From positions 26,913,322 to 26,977,321 of the forward strand of contig NC_052352.1 of assembly GCF_009727055.1 (NCBI RefSeq): DNA of 64,000 bases. The letters are read 5' to 3'. The notes below the pieces were generated by a model. That model had not been told where the DNA came from. It did no database searches and was given only the letters and a program-made list of their open reading frames with translations. Made by a program: the position numbers and the translations under genes. Shown in pieces: positions 1 to 12,149 of the stretch (positions are counted from its first letter, which is position 1; each line of letters starts with the position of its first letter). Source of the stretch: Benincasa hispida (lineage: Eukaryota; Streptophyta; Magnoliopsida; Cucurbitales; Cucurbitaceae).

Positions 1-952
1 CGCACAAAATTAACCAATAGGAGACACATCCCTTAGAACTTATCCACACTGACCCTGATAGGTATCAGAAACNNNNNNNNNNNNNNNNNNNNNNNNNGGG
101 GAGAGAGGATTCGCACAAAATTAACCAATAGGAGACACATCCTTAGAACTTCCATCCACACTGACCTAATAGTACAAAAACCCTCTGCCTCCGTCCATAT
201 AGATGAAATACGAAATGTAGGAGCCGGCTTACTCCTTCGTTTGCCCTATACGAAACCCTTAGAAGAGGCTATGATCAAAATCCCCCTCTGACCAACCCTA
301 ACCCTCCGACTTACGGAAAAAGCTACCTTCACGCCTTATGGGAACAAGCATCGATTGCAAAACGACGTAAGATACCAATTCCCCTGAAGTTTCTAGTCCT
401 AAGTAAACCAGTTACCTGTCACACCCAACTCAACGTCAGATCCGCCTCCAATACAACCCCATCCAAACTTCTCCATCTCCCTCAACTAGGGCAACCATCA
501 AAATCCTCGAGCTACTAACGAATAGCATTAAAATCCCTCAAAACAACTCTAGGAAGCTGCCACGAGGCACACACATCAATCAACTGAGACCACAAGTTTC
601 TCCTCTCGCTCACGTGATTAGAGGCATACACAACACCAATTTGTACCCTAGCACTAGATACAATATCCACTAAGGTTCTAGAAATGAATTGATCCCCACT
701 GACATCAATGGAAAAATCATAGACACTCTTCCTCCACATCACCCATATCCTCTCAACTCCCTGCACACTATAGCTACACACACAACTCCAAGCATCACCA
801 AACCTACCCATTACCATACCAAAATTCTCACGACGAACCCTCGTCTCAAGAAAACAATAGAAAGTAACAGATAATGAAGCTAGAAAGTCTACCACCACTC
901 TACACTTGATAGGGTCATTCAACCCCCTAACATTCCAGGAACACCAAATCAT
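1..952 (-). pseudogene. LINE ORF2, N-terminal endonuclease region (partial, broken)
   Basis: Read on the minus strand from the ATG at 952-950. The first 145 codons to 515 match the start of plant L1-type LINE ORF2, an apurinic-like endonuclease that nicks target DNA. Visible motifs are WNVRGLND at the start, FLETR near residue 35 and DFNAI near residue 140; the usual Gly before DFN is Arg here. A stop ends the frame just after DFNAIR. Recognisable endonuclease sequence (for example GNWFT) continues towards position 1 with further stops and frame changes, so this copy is dead. Reverse transcriptase would lie off the left edge. A run of N at 73-97 interrupts it. ORF1 lies immediately upstream and overlaps by ATGA. 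The LINE assignment is firm; the exact clade is inference. Confidence 0.85.
73..97. other. Assembly gap (25 N) between duplicated contig ends
   Basis: Bases 1-58 and 112-170 are near-identical (both start CGCACAAAATTAACCAATAG), so the gap separates two versions of the same LINE segment. Confidence 0.9.
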
Positions 953-1621
953 GAACCTTGCAAGAGATCACACCTACCACTTTTCACTAGGCCTTTGCCC
1001 AAACTCCCGAACATCCCATCCATAACAAACAACAGATCAGGATCTGCCTGCACTAGTGTCAATGCCAACAAGTCTCCCCCCTTATCACATAAAACATCAA
1101 ACTGATTACGATCATCAACATGCTTTACAAACCCCATTATTCTAGGGGATCCATAAACTACTTTGCTCTTCAATGGCGCCGTACCCGGTGACCCACTACC
1201 ACCCCTATGCCCTACACCTCCTCTATCACGCCTACGCCGATTAACCATAGTAAACTCTTTAACCCTCCCCGCGCCCTTAATCTCATCCACTGGGCCAGCT
1301 CCCCTCGCACCCATACCCAAGTCCTGCCCCTTCCTCACACTCTCAATTCCCCTATTCTCCTCCAAACACCCCTCATTGACTGCCACAATACACAACTTCT
1401 AACCCTTTCCCACTCCCTGTTGCTCACACACCGCCTTAGTATGCCCAAAAGAACCATAGCAAGAACACCTACGAGGTTTCCACTCATACACAACTGGAAT
1501 AATAAACTCCTGACCCCATATTCTAGCAGTGACCGAAGAAGGCAGTAACGAATCACCATCCACTTGAACACAAACCTTAGCATACGATAATCGTCGCCGC
1601 TCTCTTGTTGCAACATCAAAA
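949..1621 (-). pseudogene. LINE ORF1, C-terminal part with zinc knuckle
   Basis: Continues, on the minus strand, the ORF1 interrupted by the LTR insertion at about 1,622-3,742. Just after the insertion the frame reads VATRERRRLSYAKVCVQVD, the end of the DUF4283 nucleic-acid-binding domain. A zinc-knuckle segment follows (about 1,427-1,480: CSCYGSFGHTKAVC). By alignment to the usual C-x2-C-x4-H-x4-C spacing the second Cys is replaced by Tyr, and an extra Cys sits one residue earlier. A frame change around 1,395 leads into a Gly/Arg-rich tail whose stop at 951-949 overlaps the ORF2 start. ORF1 of such elements binds the RNA and forms the RNP. Frameshifts, the insertion and the changed knuckle mean it is not functional. 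Confidence 0.75.
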
Positions 1622-3742
1622 TCATAATAAATCCACTTTAGTCCTCATTTCATTCAACACTTGAATAGATAGGAAAAAAACACCCACCAAAAGCAATTGA
1701 GAGTAATTCTAGCATGCTCTGATACCACATGATGGAACTCGAGACATACGCAGTGGAATTAAGATCTAATTACACTCTAATTGCTCTTAAATTAAAGGAA
1801 ATAAGCATGCATCATGAAGGAAAAAACGGTGGATTAAAAAGTGTAGGATACTACTTTTGAAGCCCCCGAAAACCGCTTCTCCTCGTTGAATCTCGACCTG
1901 AACTCTTTCGGACCACCACTAGAGTTGACCTACTATCCTCTGGACTCAGAACTGAGTTGTGAGACCTGGTGGATGAAGAGAACCGAGAGAGAGAAAAGAG
2001 ATGGAAATAAGGAATGGAATTTTTTTGAATAGGTTTGGGTGTTTCCTTTTCTTTTCTTCACAAAGTTGTAATTTTCCAGCCCAAATATCATAAAACTAAT
2101 TTTCAAAATGGAAAAAGTCTTTTAACTAAATTGCAGAGCCCAATTTATAGAAAAAAGGCATGCAACAATTGCATGAAAAATCTTCACAAAAACCCAACAC
2201 CTAGAATCCACTCACTTAGTGGGCTTAATGTCTCCACTTATCGCCAAATCTAGCCCACTATTTTGTTAGTAGAATTATTCCAACAAAAGTTTTGGTTTTC
2301 CCCACTAACCATAGTCAAAGGGCACAATTAGTCATTGGTCAAAGTCAAACTGTTTGCGACCAAAAAGTCAACATTTTGACTTTTTATGATTTTTTCGTCG
2401 TTGACTAATTTTGAACCTCCCGAGCAATTGATCTGCATTATTTTCTCGAAATTCAAATTCACATGTTGAATATAGGTCAGTTTCAAAGTTTACTTTTTCA
2501 AAGTCAAAGTTCAACTCTTTGACTTTTTACAACTTTGACCATTTCCATCATTTTGAGCTTCCGAATATGAACGTATTCATATTCTTGATATTTAAATCAC
2601 ATTTAAATATTAAAGTTGTATCTCTAAGAATAAACAAACCCCGACCACTATATCACATATACTTGTCGGTTTCTTTCTCTCTACCTAATTCAACAATTCA
2701 AATTATCTATCATACTGTTCTAAGTTTATTCCATATGAGCTAGTAGGGGAACCTAATGAACCTATAGATCATGAGCTCCAACGATCCAAAATTAGCTAGC
2801 TAAACTCTTAGACGGAGCTAATCAACATTCGTTAATTAACGGGTCATTCCACTAAAGTCCCGTAGTTGCACTCCCCTCACTATAGATATATTTGTGTCCA
2901 TTTGATATAACCATGATTAGTAAGTAATCCTTCACAGGTTTTTCGTAATCTCGGTTGGGTCATAAAAAACTGTTTTACCCCAAGACTACACCTTGTTCCT
3001 TAAGTTCCACTGATCCTCTAGTGAACAATTCATTTAAGGTCTAACCTATAAACCGAATCCCTCTCGGGCCAAGGAGAGGGTTGGGCCCCTTGTTTGAAGA
3101 CTGGATTTAGTACTAAAGGGAACAACCTATCTACTGTCCCTATAACGGGTAGGAGTGAATTCCGTCTTGCACCCTATGTTCCCAGCTATCCACCCGATCT
3201 TACCCCTGAAATGGGAGGCTTATTGGGCCAGCAATATTGAGTTGCCCTCACCTATGCAGATTTAAGGATAATTCTGAGTGAACAGGAGTTCATAGTTAGC
3301 TCAGGATTAAGATTAAGTTACTTAAGTCATCAATTAACGAAATAGTCAGTTTTATACATAAAACGATATTTAGAACGTAAAAAGTGATTATTTCATGGTT
3401 CAGTCTTATGTAAACTCTTTACATAGGATGCCCCCACTCACATATCTCTATATGAACGATTAAGGATCACATCGTTTGTACTAACTACAAAGTGGGCTGC
3501 ATCCATAGTGTCTCCAGAATAAGGCGCCCAACCTTATTCATATACTATAGACCATTTTGGCTATATATTTGAAATTGATCCACCTTTATGTCACTACATA
3601 AAGTTCAAACTACATTAAATAGCCTCAGGACCTTAGTTTATTGGATTCAAGATTACAATTTCAATAACAAATTGATCGAAAAAAAAAAACAGAATATATT
3701 TATTAATTTACAAACTACGAGTTTTAGGACATAAAATCCAAC
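1622..3742 (-). mobile_element. Copia LTR (family 2-like) with primer-binding site, inserted in LINE ORF1
   Basis: The LINE reading frame stops at about 3,743 and resumes at about 1,621. On the minus strand the insert begins TGTTGGATTTTATGTCC (3,742 downward), the start seen in the family 2 LTRs elsewhere in this window. It ends near 1,731, followed by TGGTATCAGAGC (1,714-1,725), a primer-binding site complementary to initiator tRNA-Met. About 90 bp of leader remain to 1,622. It is therefore a 5' LTR plus the beginning of the internal region, not a clean solo LTR. The 3' half of the LTR diverges from the other family 2 copies. Target duplication is ambiguous because the junctions are A-rich. 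No coding sequence. Confidence 0.75.
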
Positions 3743-4686
3743 AAAAAGAGACAGGTTTACCCATGACACTAGCTAACACTGTTAAACCCCTATCCATCCG
3801 CAATTCCAGGGGAACACGCTCCAACTTAATCCATATAGGAACAGAATAAAAAGACAAAGGTTTCAGGAACAATACCTGGAGACCACTGTCGTAATAAGAT
3901 GGGCTTGCCACCCAAGTTCCACGGACCATTCTCCAGCACCCAATCCCGTGACTCTACCTTCTGAAATTTAAAGATAATCAAACCGTTTTCCAACAAGGTA
4001 ATAATTGGCATCTCTACACGTCCCCAAATTCTTTGAATAAGACGACAAATAACAGAATACGGGAGTTTGGCATCCACAAATTGACCAACCAGAGGTTTCT
4101 CCCACATACAGACACCTTCATCAATAATCTCCTCACAAGGTTCAACGATAACTTTATCATTTTCAATTAATGAGGGAATAAACTCCTCCAAATTACTCCT
4201 CAACTTAGACCCAAAAAGGCATGCCCATGACTTTCCCCCTTTCACGCCAGAACCAGAACCACACCCCTCCTCCAATCGAACCACCTTTGGACCAAACCCC
4301 CTAGCTAGACCGGTTTTAGGAACCGGCTCCTCCCGCTCATAAAGGACCACCTCAACACCCCTCACAACTTGGTTTTCATCTGGCCCCTCAACATCCTCAA
4401 GGTTCCCAAACATCCTCTTCACTTCCTGCCCATCAACTAACCCAATACCCAGCCCACCCGGTTCAACCCTCACAACCCAAATTTCCTTCTTCAACCCAAC
4501 ACTCCCTAAACCAGACCCTTCACCTTCCTCAGAGCGACCGTGAGACAACCCAAAATCCTTTACCTCTGAAGAACGAGCACCCACTCCCACATCAATCTCC
4601 GGTCTAAGCAGACAAAAGGGTTGACGAGCAACTCGCCCTCCATTCTTCCCCTTCGGTCTTAGAGGCAACTGCTTACGCACCATCAT
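3743..4686 (-). pseudogene. LINE ORF1, N-terminal part (DUF4283 domain)
   Basis: Minus-strand frame starting at the ATG 4,686-4,684 (a second ATG follows directly). A low-complexity Arg/Gly/Glu-rich N-terminus of about 150 residues is followed by a DUF4283 domain: EFIPSLIENDKVIVEPCEE, RIWGRVEMPIITLLENG, and the typical WVLENGPWNLGGKPILLRQW. An extra base in a T run near 3,848 shifts the frame. The rest (SVPIWIKLERVPLELR, then GKPVSF) reads in another frame until the LTR insertion at 3,742. DUF4283 marks the ORF1 protein of plant L1-type LINEs. It is split from its own C-terminus by the insertion. Confidence 0.85.
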
Positions 4687-5150
4687 CACCAACTCTCACT
4701 GTTTTAAACCCACACCTCAATAAGATCACCGTCTGCCAACCAGCAAAACCCAGCCTACCAGTCGACCACGAACACCTCTACCAGTCGCACACACACCATG
4801 TACAACTTCAGTTGCGAACTCCTTTACCAGTCAGTCGACGACGGCCTTCGAACACATCTACGAATCCAGGAACCCAGATGACCGGCGGCACGGCGGCAGG
4901 AATCCAGGAACGCAGCTTCTGTCAGACGTAGCAGCGGCGAAGAAGCTTTTGTAACAGCTTTTGTCAATCCAGGCGAAGATGAAAGCTTTTGCAGAAGACG
5001 ACCAATGATGACTTCATCAAGCTTTTGTTAACCGATGATTATCACAGTATCGAACCGACCCGTATCAAACGAAGAAGCGGCGGCAACCCTAGGCAAACCC
5101 TAAACGAAGTGGTGGCGACCTCCTAAACCCTTTACCTTTTCTCCTAAAAC
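4687..5150 (-). other. Probable LINE 5' untranslated region
   Basis: The stretch upstream (minus strand) of LINE ORF1 is richer in G+C than its surroundings and holds repeated short motifs such as AAGCTTTTG and GAATCCAGGAAC. It ends where AT-rich DNA begins at about 5,155. This is consistent with the 5' UTR of the LINE. The 5' end cannot be fixed because the other end of the element is outside the window, so no target duplication can be checked. Confidence 0.45.
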
Positions 5151-5746
5151 ATCACACCAAAGATAAATATTGGAATAGAAAAAAAAAATTAAATGTGCTA
5201 ATATTTAATTACTATAACTTTATTCCTCCACCCTTCTGATCAATATTGATTAATATTTGAAAGTATACTATAAAATCGGTTAATAATTAAATGTGCTAAT
5301 ACCAAATATGTATACTATAAAATCGGTTAATAATTAAATGTGCTAATACTAATAACCTATATTCCTTACTATAATTGTTGACTTACAAAAATGTTTACTG
5401 ACTTAAATATTAATCAAATAAGTAGACATAATTTGGTTTAAATAAGCAATCATTCCAAGGGACATATTTGGTACTGTCATGAACGGTTTGATATTTTTTA
5501 GAAGCTTGGAGTTGATTAAAAAAAAGTTGTATACTTGAAATTTAAAAATCAAATGAAAAGGGCCATCATTATAGCTTAAAAATCAATTAAAAATTAACCA
5601 AAAAAAACTGTGCACATGATTTGATTGAAAAAAAAAAAAAAAAAAAGAATCGTCAAAGGAAATTAATTACAACATGATAATTTACACCAGGGAGGGAGTA
5701 ATGTAGCAAAAATAAAAAAGAAATTGCTAAACAAAGAAAGATAACA
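5151..5746. other. AT-rich spacer with a 47-bp-period tandem duplication; OPT A 3' flank
   Basis: No gene is seen. A 40-bp segment is present twice with a period of 47 bp (5,263-5,302 and 5,310-5,349, starting GTATACTATAAAATCGG). A homopolymer A run lies at about 5,629-5,646. The part next to 5,746 should include the 3' UTR of OPT copy A. I could not choose a poly(A) signal. Confidence 0.6.
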
Positions 5747-8512
5747 TCAGAAAACAGGGCAGCCATCGACAAAAACTCCTTTGGCAGATGGGCAAGAGGC
5801 CAAGGGGCACCCATCAATATTGTTTCCCCACCAGTCAATGCCCTTTGATCCCAACGTAAGAAAGACGAGTATCGTAATGAAGGCAGTTCCAGCATCCAAC
5901 CCACCGGACAAGATGTAATTGTAGCGCTTCCACCACTCTGTCTTGTATCTGAAAAGGAAATACCCAAACACGAAACCACAGATCAACCAACTCGTGAAGT
6001 TCACTGCGTTAGCTGGTGGCATCATCGACGTAGCCCCCAAAAGAACTGGCATGTGAATCAGGCGAATCCAAGTGTGCTTCGGAAACATCTTGTGTGCAAT
6101 CCATACAAGCAACGGGCCAATCGCTCCACCAATGAAGAACCAATTCACAGCTCTATATTCTCCAAGATCTCCAAAGATTCTACGAGGCCCCACAAGCCCC
6201 CATATTACAGAAGCATCGAAGAACACTCGATCCATTGGGCAAGTCCAGGGGCTATTTTCTGGCAGCAGGTTGGTGTCACACAAATCTTGAATCGATCCCA
6301 TCAACCACCAAGCAGTTCCAACGTATACTAACACTGCTATGATCGTCCCTACAACCTGCAGTAAAGTTTATTTGTTATGAGCAACTTCACACACTTAATT
6401 GGATGTCGTATTTGATATTGTAATATATATAATTTTAAGCTAAAGTTACAGAAAATTCACCTGGGCCATGAACATTGTTCTCGGTGGAATCTTCATGTAG
6501 TGGCCAAGCTTAAAGTCAGAGAGAAATGTTAGAGCTTGTGACATACTGATATATCCATACACCTTGAAACACATGTTGGCCACCGGGCGTTCTGGATACG
6601 CATAACCAATAATGTATTCTGTAATAATATTCAAACCAGGTGTCTGCAAACAAGAAAGACATCAATTAGATTGAACATGATGAGTAAATTTTTCATAATG
6701 GATCTCTTTTAATCGAAACAATTATAGTTTGGATTTGGTATCCCATGGTTCACCTGATTTGTGGTAGCATTAATAATGCCGATGGGAAGGGTAAAAAAGA
6801 AGGCAATAAAACAAGCTAATAGTACACCCCACCAAGGCAATTGAAGTGATGCGTTGTAATATTGACAAGTAAAAACGGAGAGACCAATGTTAAGCACAAG
6901 GATGACAATGAACCACCATGTTGGTACTTGTTTATAAGCTCGCATAAGCTTTGTATGTATGTCAATCTTTCTCTTCCCGCCAAAGGCACTTCTGCTTTGG
7001 TTCCACAACTCCCTACATTTAATATATTAAATCAATCAATTGGACAAGGTTACATATAGTTTCCTATATTTTATAATTTGAAGTTTTGTGGATAGGTTAC
7101 CTTCCATTGAAGAGAATGACATGGACAACTGTAGCAGAAAGTGTGGCAAATCCAAGACCATAAGTCATTGCGAAGAAAGTACTAAGATTTACAGGCCCAG
7201 TTGTGCTGTAAACACCTCGGTCAAGATGGAAATTAGAATTGACTATGCTTGAAATATTATAATGCAGACCATTAGCCATGAAAAGGCTGCTTGAATATAT
7301 GGGAAACTTCTTGGCACCGTAGACATTAAACCAATAAGTGAGAGGTGTCATGACATACATCACGAGAACAAACCCCACTGCAACGTTGGCGGTAGCAAAC
7401 CAAGGACTAACTAAGGGACTTCCAAGGTAAGATGAAATTGTCGACCAGTCTATCCCGAATGCACCGAGTCCAAGGCCATTCATGCCAGAACCCATTTGAT
7501 GAAGCAAAAGAGATTTGGAATTAAACCAACACAACCAAGAGAAAGAGGTAAGCATCATGAAAAGATAGCCAGGAAAAATATAGTAGGCAAAGCTGCAAAT
7601 CATGGCCAAGATAAAAAATTGTGTAAGAGTAGTGCTTCGTTTTGGTCTCTTTTCCTTCTCATGCAAAGCCCTACAAATCTCAAAAGTTCATTAATTAGAA
7701 ATTTTATATGAACGCAAAGAATAAAAGCTTCATTCAACTAAAACAAAATCAATCTCAAATAGAGCATGATAATAAGAAGTCACCTAAACAATGAGGCCTG
7801 AACCAAATTAGATGGCCACCACATCTCCCCTGGCTCAACCAAATATTTCCTAAAAATTCCAGCCCAACCGAATCCAAGAATCTACAACCAAAAAATGATA
7901 TAAAGTTTATGAACATTGCAACAATTTTCACAATGAAAAAATTCATGTCTTTTTGACAAGATAGAAGACAATATATTACCACATTTTAGACAAAGAGCCA
8001 ATAAAAAAATGGATGAGGAGATTAACCTGAGTGGTGAGCATAATGAGCAAAGCAGGAAGGAAGGTGAGTTGTCTCCTATAGAGCAGCTTAACCGCTGTTA
8101 AAATGTGGGTAGCATAAACAGTGCCAGCACCAGAATTGGCAAAAATGGTAATCAGAACATGCTCCTTTACATTGAAGGGTCCAGGATTCATAGTGAAGTG
8201 GAATCGTGTGCCTTCGAAAAAGGGTCGAGTTGGAAGCGTCTTGGCCATCAAATGGCCAAGGGGCACAACAGCTATCTGTGCAGCAATCGAAGTAACGGAC
8301 AATGGGTTGGATCTGTACCAAAAGAATTGGTTCACAAACGAGAGTATGACACAAGCTGCAATCCCCAAAACCCACATTCGAAATGTGAGAACTGGCAAAT
8401 TTGGGTCATCGGTTTTCGATACTGTAATATCCACCTGCTTGATCGGGCACTCCTCATCGACAGTCACTTCCGCAGGCTCCGCACTTTGAATCTCAGATAC
8501 ACTAGCTGACAT
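5747..8512 (-). CDS. Oligopeptide transporter, OPT family (copy A, complete, six exons)
   Basis: Membrane transporter of the plant OPT family (PT clade): proton-coupled uptake of small peptides or metal-chelate substrates, normally at the plasma membrane; the substrate cannot be told from sequence. Minus-strand exons: 8,512-8,027, 7,881-7,784, 7,670-7,101, 7,012-6,754, 6,643-6,461 and 6,355-5,747. They total 2,205 bp and 734 residues, the usual OPT length. Every intron is GT-AG and all phases match. The start is the ATG giving MSASVSEIQ, which aligns with copy B; 14 upstream in-frame codons open with GTG, not ATG. Family motifs are intact: NPG at residues 109-111 ([11 protein letters not shown]) and KIPPR at 522-526. 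Many hydrophobic segments run from about residue 44 to near the C-terminus. Closest in feel to the OPT1/OPT5 group, by memory only. No frame break seen. Confidence 0.95.
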
Positions 8513-8564
8513 GCTAATAACTTGTGTTGTGGAGTGCAAGGTGACACTTTCCACTACGACTTCA

Positions 8565-9560
8565 CTACAAAACCTGCATAATCAAACGAAAGTAAATCAA
8601 ATTGGGAGATTAAATATGTAAAAAGGAATAGAATAGAGAATAATTCCTAAAGAAGTCAAGATTCTCTATTTCAATACATCCCATCGATGTTCAATATTTT
8701 AAAAGAATGGCCGTTATTATAACAACTAATAAATCATAATTCATAAACCAAAGCAGTTACAATATGGTTTGTATTTTTTCAGCATTGGAGTTGAATTCTT
8801 ATTTAAATAAAAAAACGTATGTTTTTGTTTTTTAAAATTAAGCCTACTCTATTTTCATCTTTTAAAAAATCAAATCAAATTTTAAAAACTAAAAAAATAT
8901 TTTTAAAAAATTGTTTTTGTTTTTGAAATTTTCCATTCATGATAAAAAATGTGTATTAAATAGACTTAATTTTAAAAAAACAAAAATTAAAAACCAAATG
9001 GTTACTAAACATGACCTAAAAATTTTTCATTTTTCACTTGGTTTTTTTCTTTTTAAACTACAGTAAAAATGAGATAACCAAATAAAGAGGTGATCTTAAG
9101 CTTCATTTTCACTCAAGTATAAATTAGCTTTAGTACCAAAAAAGAATTTTTATTTATTTAGTTTTTTTTTTTTACTACAAAAGTGTTTTCAAATCTAAAT
9201 ATATATGCTCTTAATCCCATACTTATGAAAAAAGAGAAAACCCTAAAAAAGTTTTTTTTTTTTTTTCCTCATGGCTTTCTTTCTCCCTCTACTGTGGCTT
9301 TTAGAGAGACCACCACCTCCCCTAACCCATTCTCGCCGGCGACGACAGGAACCGGAAAACCACCATACAACGGGAGAAAAACCGACGACCGGGCAGCATT
9401 TTCGGCAGTGTTCCGGCAGCAGGCGAGGCGAAGAGAGAAAAAAAATAGGAAAAAAGGGAAAAAAAAATAAAGGAGATGATACATATATTATAAAAGAGGA
9501 AGAAAAAAAAGAAGAGAGAATACAAACCTCAATCTGTTGAGCTTGAAAAGAAAAGGGTGA
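8565..9560 (-). promoter_or_regulatory. OPT A 5' leader: non-coding exon and 5'-UTR intron
   Basis: On the minus strand a short non-coding exon is predicted from about 9,560 to 9,528, ending GAG before a GTTTGTAT donor at 9,527. The acceptor is either TTTGTAG (exon resumes at 8,564) or ATGCAG (resumes at 8,573). The intron is about 0.96 kb. It contains a GC-rich block (about 9,290-9,430), pyrimidine-rich tracts on the sense strand, and a segment near 8,640-8,700. All three recur in OPT B and in the relic at 45.65-47.02 kb. The splice prediction rests on sequence and on conservation of the donor with copy B (61,583), not on transcript data. Confidence 0.65.
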
Positions 9561-9584
9561 AGAATATGTTGAAGGGTTAAGACC

Positions 9585-9592
9585 CTTTATAT
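9585..9592 (-). promoter_or_regulatory. TATA box of OPT copy A
   Basis: The minus strand reads ATATAAAG, followed by the predicted start region and the non-coding exon. The same sequence in the same context (AGCATTxTxATCAATATAAAGG-like) precedes OPT B at 61,521. A segment upstream of it (9,593-9,700) is also conserved between the two copies. Confidence 0.7.
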
Positions 9593-10078
9593 TGATCAGA
9601 ATGCTAATCCTATTTAGTTGGGGATTTTTATTTAACTTCACTTTAATTTCGATATCCATAACAGAATAGGATAAGGATTTTTATATTTTATTTAGATTCT
9701 TATCTTTTTTTTAGCGCAATATAATTTAAATGGGTTTACTCGTTTGTTTTTTTAATTGTAATCTTTAGATGCATTAATCGATTATTATAGATGTTCGCAT
9801 CTTAAGATAATTTTGTTTTTTTTTTTTCCGGCAGGAATTTCTATTAAAAAATATCATTAATTTAATTTAATTTAATTTAAGCTACGTACTTTTTTTAAAA
9901 AAAATTAATTTGAGCTTTTTTTAAAAATTAATATAGTTTATACTATTTTTATTACAAAATAATATATATTAGTTTAAAATTTTTATTCATAAATATTAAT
10001 TCAAATTTAAATTTGAATGCATCCTAACAAAAAAATGATACATATAATTTACCATATTTATTTTTAATTAAAAACGTA

Positions 10079-10113
<35 letters not shown>

Positions 10114-12149
10114 AAAAAAAATGAAGAGTACTAAAAAAGAGTAAAAAAGGAACACCCTCCAAAACCATTGATTTATCATTCATAAAAGTATTTTAAGATA
10201 CTCGAAAATCTTTGGATGCCAAAGGCATATTACATGAAATGTAATAATCTAGATACCTACTCATAGAAATTTTGGATGCTCACGAAACAAAAGGCGCTAA
10301 TCCGAATTGAATAATTTTTTTGATATATTTTAAAATTAAATTATCCCTTGAATTCATTATACAATTATTTTCTAGATAATTAAAATTAATTACAAATTAT
10401 TGAACTAAGGACAGATTATAAGTTGACACATGTTCAAATTGATATGCATCTTTCTTAAATACAATAGTTGAATTTTTAGCCAAATTTAAAAAAAAAATAA
10501 AAATTAAGAGCTACTTTTTTATTTATTTTTCAAATTTTGACTTGATTAATCATAAAGAAAGATATTTAGAGGTAGAAATAAGATTATAGGCTTAATTTTC
10601 AAAAACAAAAATAGAAAACTTACCAATGGATCCTATATTTTTAAAGTTTATAGTTGTATATACTAATATACATGTAATTTGACAAATCAAATATACTTGA
10701 AGATAGGAATCCATACATGCAAATAAATATAGTATCATAAAATGTCCAAGATAAAACTGCATTATTTTTCGAACATCTACATTCAACTAACAAATTCCTA
10801 GAAGATTGGGGTGGATTTTTTTATTTTTTTTTTAAGTTAAGTATACGGCAACTTTCACTCTTAAAATAGTTCATAAACGTAATTCTAGAATCCAAAATTT
10901 TATGTTCTTGAACGCAAATTGTGTTAAAACTTTAATCTTTAGTATAATAATAAAATGTTAGTCAACCTCACATTATTTTTAAAATTTATGATGGTATCAA
11001 GAAAGAAAAAATCTAATATTATCAATTGAGTATATATTTATTGGGTCTCGTCAGGCGCTATTTCTTGCCCAAAAAAAAAAAATGATCCAAACAAAGATTA
11101 ATAAAATTATGACCACTATATATTAAAGTCATCCCTTCTTTAGTCCTTTATCAAATTAAATGTCTTTTATTTATCACTAGATCGATCATAATGGTTAACC
11201 AAATTCAAAATTTGAAAATAACATTTTGAAAAGTAAGCCACAAACTAACCCAAAAACTAGACCAAAAAGTATTTTCCCATTTGTTTGGTATGAAATATGG
11301 AATATGTCAAGCATGATTGTATAAGGAATTGAGATGATAATATAATTTCAAAATAAATGAGAAAATTAGCTAAATTGGGTCTTATTTAAAACTAAATCAA
11401 TTTAAATTTGTGTTACACTAAAATAATTTGGATAAAATCCAGGGAATTTGCCATGAATGGTAAATTCAAAATGTATAATTAGGAGTACGTTTTTTAACAT
11501 ATAAAAAATGGTAGATATGACAAAATTCTCAAATTTAAATTTTTGTTTATTTCGTATTCCAATTTTGCCCTTTTAATAACTTAAGTTTTTTAGTTTATCA
11601 ATCAACTAATATACTACATTTAAAGTATATTAGTTGTGTATTTTTTTAATTGATTTGTATATTTTTTGTATTTTTTGTTTGCAGCAATATGAGTTATTAT
11701 TCACTTTAATTTTTGCATTTGCTACATTATTTTATCCCTTTTATATTTCCCCCCCCTTTTTACATGATGTTATTCTTTTAATTTTAAGTACAAATGTACA
11801 ATAGGTCGGAGAGATTCAACCAAAAACTCACTAACACTCAGTTTAGTATACTCATTTTGACAATTTGGATGTGTTTGACATAATTAGAGGAAAAATGTTT
11901 ATCAAAAAAATCATTTATGATTTTCAACTGTGTATCAATAGCATATTAAGTGTATCGAGTATATCAGACATATACTAGTAGTGTATCAAGTGTATATTAA
12001 TAGTATATCAAATGTATATCAATAGTGTATCAAGTTTATCTTATAGGTTGAGTTTTTTTTTTTTTTTTTTTTTGCTTTTTTTTATAAAATTAATAAGTCT
12101 AAGTTATGGGCTTAATTTTTTAAACTTATTTTGCCAGATCTGTAATAAG
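9593..12149. other. AT-rich upstream region of OPT A; no gene seen
   Basis: The first 110 bp are conserved with OPT B upstream DNA and with the relic near 12.2 kb. A second conserved block lies at about 10,290-10,445. The rest is AT-rich, with an (AT)n microsatellite at about 10,083-10,111. At about 11,925-12,035 there is a cluster of imperfect repeats of the type AGTGTATCAAGTGTATAT. No coding signal exceeds chance. Confidence 0.6.
10083..10111. repeat. (AT)n microsatellite
   Basis: Uninterrupted alternating A/T for about 29 bp in the OPT A upstream region. Confidence 0.9.

Noticed and set aside
8105..8509. Long plus-strand frames opposite OPT A exon 1 (and minus frames opposite OPT B exon 1)
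   Set aside because: Antisense shadows of a well-supported transporter exon; the amino-acid content is explained by the sense frame.
9183..9659. Several overlapping frames of 67-138 codons on both strands
   Set aside because: They lie in the OPT A 5'-UTR intron over a GC-rich block and homopolymer tracts; no domain, and frames are not kept in OPT B or the orphan intron.
12040..12075. Poly-T run as a terminator or promoter element
   Set aside because: Simple homopolymer in AT-rich DNA with no gene next to it.
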